From Deltaproteobacteria bacterium (GTDB taxonomy: Bacteria; Desulfobacterota; Syntrophia; Syntrophales; UBA5619), in NCBI GenBank assembly GCA_021372695.1, contig JAJFTY010000148.1:1-41457 (forward strand): a stretch of 41,457 nucleotides of DNA, written 5' to 3'. This document shows positions 33,989 through 41,457 of this stretch, in pieces. Below the pieces are notes generated by a model, which made no database searches, was not told the origin of the DNA, and saw only the letters and a program-made list of their open reading frames with translations. The translations under genes were made by a program, and so were the position numbers. Within the stretch, counting starts at the first letter, position 1; every line of letters starts with the position of its first letter.

Positions 33989-35170
33989 CTACTTCAGATT
34001 CGCCAACCAGAAGTCCCGGACCTCCTGGCCGTAGTCCCAGACATAGGCGGGATCGGCCATCCAGACGTTCATTTGCGCCAGGGTGCGGGAGCCCTTCGGC
34101 GCCTGCTGGTCCGTCCTGACCGGAACATCTCCGAGGACGAAGTAGGGCTGGTAGCCCTGGCCGCCCTTCTCGTCGCCCATCATCCAGCGGGCCATCAGTT
34201 TCGCGGCATTTGGATGTTTTGCCTGGTTCACGATGGCGATGACCACCTCCGTGGCAATCCCCAGGACCGGTTTGACGTCATAGGCCACATCGAAGACGAG
34301 CTTCGGATTCTTCTCCTTGTCGCGCAGGCGGGAAAAGGCCGTGATCCCCACCGGCGGCTTGGCCTGGCCCGGCTGCCCCACGGCATTGGAGACGTCGTTC
34401 GTCGAACCGGCGATGACCGCGTCGTTCCTGAGGATTCTCAGGATCCATTCGTAGCCGGCATTCTTGGACCCTTTGCTCAACTGGATGGGTTTTCCGAAGA
34501 CGCGCTGGTACTCTTTGGCCATCTCATCCCCGTGCTGGACGATGGTGGCCAGCACCTCGATGAACTCGGGCATCTTCACCGGATCGGAGATGATGACCCT
34601 GGACTTCCACTCGGGTTTGGTCAGGTCCCAGAGGCTCTGGAAGGGCGCCGTCTTGTTCGCCTCGGTATTGTACATGAACGCGTCGAGGCTCACATGGTGA
34701 ACCAGGAAGGGCTTCTGGAATTGGGCGGGCATCACCGTCTTGAGGTCGGGAGGGAGGTAGGTGAAAGCCAGCCCCTTCTGGAGCAGTTCATGGTAGACGG
34801 TCGAGGGGTCCTTCAGGAAGATCACATCGGCAGCGAAGTTCCCCGCCTTCTGTTCGGCGAGGACCTTGGTCACGATCTCGGTGGAATCCATGTCGAAACC
34901 GTTCACCTTGATCCCCGGGAACTGCTTCTCGAAGGTCTTCCCGAACTGATGGACCCGGGAGGAGTAGGAGTAGACGGAGACCTCCTTCTCGCCCTTGGCC
35001 TTTTCGTAGAGCGCCTTCTCGTCGTAGCCGCGGGGCTCGTAAGCGCCGAGCTCCGACTTCTTCAGCCATTCCTCGGTCGGACCGGGTAATTTTCCCTGCC
35101 CCCACACGACACCTGCGGCCAGGGTGGAGAAAAAGACGATTGCCAGCGCCAGAATCCCAGCTCTTTTCAT
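33989..35170 (-). CDS. ABC transporter substrate-binding protein, iron/thiamine type
   Basis: 393 residues from ATG 35170, preceded by AAGGAGG. Signal peptide MKRAGILALAIVFFSTLAAG, cleavage after VVWG near 24. Mature SBP_bac_8/13-type fold: EKEVSVYSYSSRVHQFGKTF near 62-82, FAADVIFLKDPSTVYHELLQ, PVKMPEFIEVLATIVQ, and the C-terminal AKHPNAAKLMARWMM. The paired tyrosines that bind ferric iron in classical FbpA are not evident, so an organic ligand (for example an acid, aminophosphonate or thiamine-like molecule) is possible. An RraA-like enzyme gene lies upstream in the same direction. Confidence 0.88.
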   Translation of the reverse strand: MKRAGILALAIVFFSTLAAGVVWGQGKLPGPTEEWLKKSELGAYEPRGYDEKALYEKAKGEKEVSVYSYSSRVHQFGKTFEKQFPGIKVNGFDMDSTEIVTKVLAEQKAGNFAADVIFLKDPSTVYHELLQKGLAFTYLPPDLKTVMPAQFQKPFLVHHVSLDAFMYNTEANKTAPFQSLWDLTKPEWKSRVIISDPVKMPEFIEVLATIVQHGDEMAKEYQRVFGKPIQLSKGSKNAGYEWILRILRNDAVIAGSTNDVSNAVGQPGQAKPPVGITAFSRLRDKEKNPKLVFDVAYDVKPVLGIATEVVIAIVNQAKHPNAAKLMARWMMGDEKGGQGYQPYFVLGDVPVRTDQQAPKGSRTLAQMNVWMADPAYVWDYGQEVRDFWLANLK

Positions 35171-35216
35171 GACAGAACCTCCTTGTGATCTGTGATTAAG
35201 AAGCATATCCCCACCG

Positions 35217-35246
35217 GGGAATGTGATCCCGGAAGCGCGCAATGGA
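35217..35246. repeat. Half copy of the long palindromic repeat
   Basis: 30 nt equal, in reverse complement, to the right arm of the copies at 31018-31047 and 25888-25917, with 4 mismatches to the former. The other arm is missing; a different palindrome begins 3 nt further on. Confidence 0.65.
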
Positions 35247-35249
35247 TCC

Positions 35250-35274
35250 GGGAACAGATTTGAGATCTGTCCCC
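35250..35274. repeat. REP-type palindrome of GGGACAGAT class
   Basis: GGGAACAGAT and ATCTGTCCCC form a near-perfect inverted repeat (one mismatch) with a 5-nt loop. Same general class as the element at 4061-4111, typical of RAYT-linked repeats. Confidence 0.6.
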
Positions 35275-35338
35275 TCACTCCCCGCAACGGAGCGTCGAGA
35301 GGGCGGCTGCCCTGATCGCACGAGACAGGCGACAAGGG

Positions 35339-36064
35339 CTATTTTTTCGCGTAGGCATCCCCGGCATAGACGGCCCGGACCTCGGCCGCCGACGAGGCCT
35401 TCTTCAGCCGGCGCATGAACCCGGCTTCCTCCTCCTGCAGGGCCTTCACGTTGGAGAGCACCGCGCCGAGCCTGTCCGCGGGGAACTTGACCGCACCGTT
35501 TTCGTCCATGTGCACGATCTCCCCGGGGCAGACATCCATTCCCCCGACCGTCACGGGCACGTTCACCGCATGGACGGCCATTTCGCCATGTCCGGCGCAA
35601 ACGCCGGTCAGCATGTACTGAAACTTCATCGCACGGATCTCGTCCAGGTCCCGCGAAGGGCCGTTGGAGATCACGCCCAGGCACCCCACCGCCTTCATCG
35701 CGGTCGTCATCTTGCCGCCCGAAAGCCCCACCCTGCCCGCGATTTCAGGGGAAAATTTCTGTTGCAGGATCAGGATCGTCGGCTTCGGGGAAGCGTCGAG
35801 CGCATCGATCACGTCCATGAAGGAGAGCCTGCGGAATCCCGGATCGGGCATGCCGTAGACGCAGGTGACCGCGTAACCGGCGATCCGCCCGAGTTCAGGG
35901 TACATGCAGCGGATCGTCTGATCGGTGTACCAGTTCTGGGTCCACGGGTTGTAAAGCCCGAGACAGAAGCGGTTCGCGGGATAGGTGGCCACCACGTTGG
36001 TGATGGACGGCGTGTCAAATTTCGTCAGCGCCTGGAGCATCTTTTCAGGGGTCATCTGGGCCAT
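35339..36064 (-). CDS. RraA-like / HMG-aldolase family protein
   Basis: 241 residues. ATG 36064 is preferred for the GAGG about 9 nt upstream; an ATG at 36079 is in frame. RraA/dimethylmenaquinone-methyltransferase-like fold: GGKMTTAMKAVGCLGVISNG, then PSRDLDEIRAMKF with the Arg-Asp pair that binds metal and pyruvate-type substrate, and MDVCPGEIVHMDENGAVKFP. Family enzymes cleave 4-hydroxy-4-methyl-2-oxoglutarate or decarboxylate oxaloacetate; others only regulate RNase E. The extended N-terminus (about 60 residues) and organic-substrate transporter neighbours favour a catabolic aldolase or decarboxylase. Confidence 0.85.
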   Translation of the reverse strand: MAQMTPEKMLQALTKFDTPSITNVVATYPANRFCLGLYNPWTQNWYTDQTIRCMYPELGRIAGYAVTCVYGMPDPGFRRLSFMDVIDALDASPKPTILILQQKFSPEIAGRVGLSGGKMTTAMKAVGCLGVISNGPSRDLDEIRAMKFQYMLTGVCAGHGEMAVHAVNVPVTVGGMDVCPGEIVHMDENGAVKFPADRLGAVLSNVKALQEEEAGFMRRLKKASSAAEVRAVYAGDAYAKK

Positions 36065-36134
36065 ATCGATCAACCTCATTCTGGTGGTTGCGAATTCCGA
36101 CGGGCATCCCTGCCCTGCCTTCGGCAGTGATGGA

Positions 36135-36150
36135 GCATATAACATTATGC
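36135..36150. promoter_or_regulatory. Candidate operator GCATA-N6-TATGC between divergent genes
   Basis: Perfect 5-bp inverted repeat in the 115-nt gap between the RraA-like gene (minus) and the PAS-LuxR regulator (plus). LuxR-type proteins bind short dyads of this size. The match is short, so it could be chance. Confidence 0.35.
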
Positions 36151-36179
36151 GAAATGATTGAAAAGTGGTAAAAAGGGCC

Positions 36180-37673
36180 ATGGCAACCCCGTCCGCCGAC
36201 ACCAAGGGAAAGACACCGGTGGATGCCCTGCCGTCCCTCCCTACAAAGCAGGGCATCCTCACGCCCGGCATCCTGTACGGATCGCCCATACCCACGTTTG
36301 TCATCGACACCAACCACCGGATCATCGGCTGGAACAAGGCGCTCGAACAGTTGAGCGGGATCTCCGCGGCATCGGTGATGGGAACGCGGCAGCAGTGGCG
36401 GGCCTTCTACGCGGAAAAACGGCCCTGCATGGCCGATCTGCTGGTGGCCGAAGCCTTCGAGGGTATCGAACGGTGGTACTCGGGGAAATACCGCAAATCC
36501 CAGCTCATCGATGAGGCCTATGAGGCGGTCGACTTCTTTCCCGCCCTGGGCCGGGAAGGCCGCTGGCTTCGCTTCACGGCGGCGGCCGTCCGGAACGCCG
36601 ACGGGACGCTTGCGGGAGCGGTCGAAACACTCGAAGACATCACGGAACGCAGAAACGCCGAAGAGGAGCGGATCGAAAGCGAACGCAAGCTTCAGACCCT
36701 GATCCGCAGGTTTCCCATTCCGGCGTTCATGATCAATCAGAATCACGAGGTAATCCACTGGAACAGGGCGCTGGAGGAGTTGAGCGGCATCAAGGAGCAG
36801 TCGATGCTCGGCACGAATCGCCACTGGCAGGCCTTCTACAAGGCGGAGAGGCCCTGCCTGGCCGACATCATCGTCGACCAGACCCCGCGCGTGGTCGAAC
36901 GGTGGTACGGGCCGAAGGCCGGGAAATCGCCCCTGATCGACGAGGCCTACGAGGCCATTGATTTCTTCCCCGACCTCGGGGATGCGGGCCGCTGGCTCCA
37001 CTTTACCGCCGCCGCCGTCCGCAACTCCCAGGGAGAGATGATCGGCGCCATCACCACCCTGGAGAACATCACGGAGCGCAAGGATGCCGAGCAGGCCCTG
37101 CGGAAGGCCCACGACGAACTGGAGGTCCGCGTCCAGGAGAGAACGCGGGCGCTGACCGAATCCTCCCGGGCGCTCAGGGCTGAGGTGATCGAGCGGCGCA
37201 TCACGGAGGAAAAGCTCGGCAAACGGGAAGAGGAGCTCAAGATCAAGTCCGCAAACCTCGAAGAAATGAATACGGCACTCAAGGTGCTGCTCAAGCAGCG
37301 CGACGAGGACAAGCGGGAGCTGGAAGAGAAGATTCTGGCGAATGTCCGGGAGGTCCTCCTGCCCTACATCGAGAAGCTCAAGAAAACGAACCTGGACGAG
37401 GACCAGCGGACGACCATGGAGGTCGTCGAGACCCACCTCAACGACATCATCTCCCCTTTCATCCGCAGCCTCACGGACAAGTACCTGAACATGACGTCCC
37501 GGGAGGTTCAGGTGGCCACGCTCGTCAAGGCGGGGAAGACGACCAAGGAGATCGCCCAGCTGCTCCACACCTCCACGGCGGCCGTCGATTTCCACAGGAA
37601 CAACCTCCGCATCAAACTGGGCCTCAAGAACAAGAAGACGGGCCTCCGCATCCACCTGCTCTCCAATCTGTAG
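36180..37673 (+). CDS. Double-PAS LuxR-family transcriptional regulator
   Basis: 497 residues from ATG 36180 (a GTG at 36165 is in frame; neither has a strong ribosome site). Two tandem PAS modules (about 28-165 and 172-305) share an unusual insert: W-x-FY-x-RPC-x-AD, then ERWY, LIDEAYEA-DFFP-LG and RW-FTAAAVRN, ending in ITER linkers. A coiled coil follows (about 305-400) and then a C-terminal LuxR helix-turn-helix (about 435-490: SREVQVATLVKAGKTTKEIA ... STAAVDFHRNNLRIKLGL). There is no kinase or receiver, so ligand sensing should control DNA binding directly. Divergent from the RraA/ABC genes, which are its likely targets. Confidence 0.9.
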   Translation: MATPSADTKGKTPVDALPSLPTKQGILTPGILYGSPIPTFVIDTNHRIIGWNKALEQLSGISAASVMGTRQQWRAFYAEKRPCMADLLVAEAFEGIERWYSGKYRKSQLIDEAYEAVDFFPALGREGRWLRFTAAAVRNADGTLAGAVETLEDITERRNAEEERIESERKLQTLIRRFPIPAFMINQNHEVIHWNRALEELSGIKEQSMLGTNRHWQAFYKAERPCLADIIVDQTPRVVERWYGPKAGKSPLIDEAYEAIDFFPDLGDAGRWLHFTAAAVRNSQGEMIGAITTLENITERKDAEQALRKAHDELEVRVQERTRALTESSRALRAEVIERRITEEKLGKREEELKIKSANLEEMNTALKVLLKQRDEDKRELEEKILANVREVLLPYIEKLKKTNLDEDQRTTMEVVETHLNDIISPFIRSLTDKYLNMTSREVQVATLVKAGKTTKEIAQLLHTSTAAVDFHRNNLRIKLGLKNKKTGLRIHLLSNL

Positions 37674-37698
37674 GGCAAAGGGAGGCCATTTCAATATT

Positions 37699-37720
37699 GA
37701 CGACTTCATAAGAAGTCGTC
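37699..37720. terminator. Hairpin after the PAS-LuxR gene
   Basis: GACGACTTC-ATAA-GAAGTCGTC, a perfect 9-bp stem, 26 nt after the stop codon. No T-run follows, so termination strength is uncertain. It may be part of the repeat cluster beside it. Confidence 0.4.
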
Positions 37721-37808
37721 ACCCCGGCGAAAGCCGGGGTCCAGTGTTTTGTGTTCCTGGTTCCCGGCTTTCGCCGGGACGACGTCTGGATACCGGCTTT
37801 CGCCGGGG
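37721..37808. repeat. Cluster of three CGGC-TTTC-GCCG palindromes
   Basis: ACCCCGGC-GAAA-GCCGGGGT (37721-37740), TCCCGGC-TTTC-GCCGGGA (37762-37779) and ACCGGC-TTTC-GCCGGGGT (37792-37808), with flanking GTCCAG/GTCTGGA and GTGACG/GACGACG boxes. The first is inverted relative to the other two. This is a common proteobacterial REP-like motif. The gap 37674-38054 holds no gene. Confidence 0.75.
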
Positions 37809-37847
37809 TGACGGTCGGGTGTATTTTGGACTTATTGCGAGTTCATC

Positions 37848-37870
37848 AATATTAGGGATGACCTAATATT
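37848..37870. promoter_or_regulatory. Inverted repeat AATATTAGG-N5-CCTAATATT
   Basis: Perfect 9-bp AT-rich arms with a 5-nt spacer, followed 5 nt later by GATAAT (37876-37881), which resembles a -10 element. It lies about 180 nt upstream of the RsbRD-like gene. Operator or small terminator; not resolved. Confidence 0.4.
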
Positions 37871-38054
37871 TCCCCGATAATCTGTTCCTATTGCCTTCCT
37901 CAGACCAATCGATCATCTTGGACTCGAATCAAACCATTGCGCAGGGCACAGCTTTCGGCCCGGTACCGGGAAAGGCCAGTTCAGTATGAGGTCCGGCTGA
38001 TGCAGCCATTCCACGGCTCGGGCAGGCAATCCAAACCGGAGAAAGGAGGCCGCC

Positions 38055-40714
<2,660 letters not shown>

Positions 40715-40722
<8 letters not shown>

Positions 40723-41044
40723 CCCGAAATTGACGCCGAGCCAGCGGCGCCGGAAGCTTGCCGATGCGTTTGCCGGAAAGGTCGCGGCAAAGGGGGCCAG
40801 AAGGATCAAGGGCCAGGGGCAGAAGGACGATGGCCTGTGGTTCGGCCTGGGCGTCTTCGGGGTCGTGGGCTGGTCCGTGGCCATTCCGACCCTGGTCGGC
40901 ACGGCCATCGGACTCTGGATAGACCGCACCTGGCCCAGCCGCTTTTCCTGGGCGCTGATGCTGCTCATTCTGGGTGTCGGGCTCGGATGCCTCAACGCCT
41001 GGTACTGGATGAAAAAGGCGCGCGACAACATCATTGAAAAGTAG
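40715..41044 (+). CDS. atpQ: N-ATPase AtpQ (AtpI/AtpZ-like membrane protein)
   Basis: 109 residues, ATG 40715 overlapping the atpC stop. A charged N-terminal third (about 1-45) precedes two membrane helices (about 48-68 and 80-100: FGLGVFGVVGWSVAIPTLVG and WALMLLILGVGLGCLNAWYW). This is the F0F1-ATPase gene-1 / AtpI-like family. In N-ATPase operons the product is called AtpQ. It is thought to help assemble the ion-driven ring or supply Mg2+, by analogy with AtpI. Confidence 0.88.
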
Positions 41045-41115
41045 CGGCAAGGCCCTGAAACGACGGGAGACGCCACGCCAGAACGATTCCTGTCGGTCTT
41101 TCGAAAGGATGAGCC

Positions 41116-41388
41116 ATGCAGACCCTTCGGTATCTCCTCATATTCATGCTGGGGACGGCTCTCGGGACCGTCTACTTTGCCGGGCTCTGGTACACCGTTC
41201 GAAGGCTCCCGGACACTGGAGCGCCCCTGATGTCGCTGCTCTGGAGCTATCTGTTGCGAGCGTCCATGGCCGTCGCGGGATTCGGCCTGGCGATGCAGGG
41301 CGGATGGGAAGAGTTGATTGCCGCATTGGCTGGATTCATTCTGACCCGGGAGATCCTCCTCCGCCGCCTTGGGCGGAACACCTCATAA
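41116..41388 (+). CDS. atpR: N-ATPase AtpR subunit
   Basis: 90 residues. Three short membrane helices (about 4-24, 40-60 and 62-80: YLLIFMLGTALGTVYFAGLW, SLLWSYLLRASMAVAGFGLA, WEELIAALAGFILTREILLR). The ending FILTREILLRRLG and position between atpQ and atpB match AtpR, a subunit found only in N-ATPases. It is believed to interact with the c-ring. Confidence 0.88.
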   Translation: MQTLRYLLIFMLGTALGTVYFAGLWYTVRRLPDTGAPLMSLLWSYLLRASMAVAGFGLAMQGGWEELIAALAGFILTREILLRRLGRNTS

Positions 41389-41401
41389 GACGGGGGCATT
41401 C

Positions 41402-41457
41402 ATGGAAATCGTCGCCATCAGCCAGATCAGTCCGGACCAGGTCATCCTTTTCCGGTG
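41402..41457 (+). CDS. atpB: N-ATPase subunit a (partial, runs off window)
   Basis: ATG 41402 opens 13 nt after atpR and reads MEIVAISQISPDQVILFR to the window edge. The N-terminus is similar to AtpB of N-ATPases (the ISPDQ.. start), and its position confirms the operon order. The ion-binding region is outside the window. Confidence 0.7.
   Translation, partial: MEIVAISQISPDQVILFR

Noticed and set aside
37721..37808. Three similar units that might suggest a CRISPR array
   Set aside because: Units are palindromic, irregularly spaced and in mixed orientation, with no spacers of constant length and no cas genes.

Overview
The window looks like chromosome of an anaerobic, GC-rich deltaproteobacterium (Desulfobacterota, possibly a Syntrophales-type lineage). 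This is inferred from NrfHA nitrite reductase, a TctABC transporter, an acyl-CoA synthetase paired with a cupin regulator, PAS-LuxR and hybrid kinases, an N-type ATPase operon, and palindromic repeats of the kind seen near REP-associated transposases in that group. No rRNA, tRNA, CRISPR array, phage or intact insertion sequence was found.

Layout. 1-266: start of a Mut7-C RNase-like gene. 266-2142: remnants of two sensor kinases that have lost their N-terminal and phospho-acceptor regions. 2196-4022: a consensus-like promoter and nrfHA (ammonia-forming nitrite reductase). 4157-10584 (minus): a peptide/nickel-type ABC importer operon (two ATPases, Tat-exported binding protein, two permeases) led by a cytoplasmic phosphodiesterase-superfamily gene, with a LysR gene upstream (10726-11586). 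11695-14017 (plus): a XRE-cupin regulator and a medium-chain-type acyl-CoA synthetase. 14019-18180 (minus): a complete Ugp/Mal-type sugar ABC importer. Back-to-back promoters then lead into 18554-23591 (plus): a tripartite tricarboxylate transporter followed by KDG kinase and KDPG aldolase, which together look like a sugar-acid uptake and cleavage operon.

23813-23847 is a strong bidirectional terminator. 23875-25620 (minus) is a B12-binding-type radical SAM protein, divergent from a PhoR/PhoB-like two-component pair (25953-27651); a period-11 direct repeat between them resembles an OmpR/PhoB-family binding site. 27712-28797 is an OmpA-type porin with a long polyproline linker, followed by SRAP and DHH phosphoesterase genes. 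31093-36064 (minus) is an iron/thiamine-type ABC importer with an RraA-like aldolase gene upstream, divergent from a double-PAS LuxR regulator (36180-37673). 37699-37870 is a cluster of hairpins. From 38055 an RsbRD-like membrane sensor precedes atpD-atpC-atpQ-atpR-atpB', the start of an N-type ATPase operon that runs off the right edge.

The most distinctive points are the N-ATPase operon with its sensor-like upstream gene, the TTT transporter joined to lower Entner-Doudoroff genes, the ABC/RraA/PAS-LuxR neighbourhood, the candidate response-regulator box, and a family of long dispersed palindromes present in three states (simple, expanded and half).
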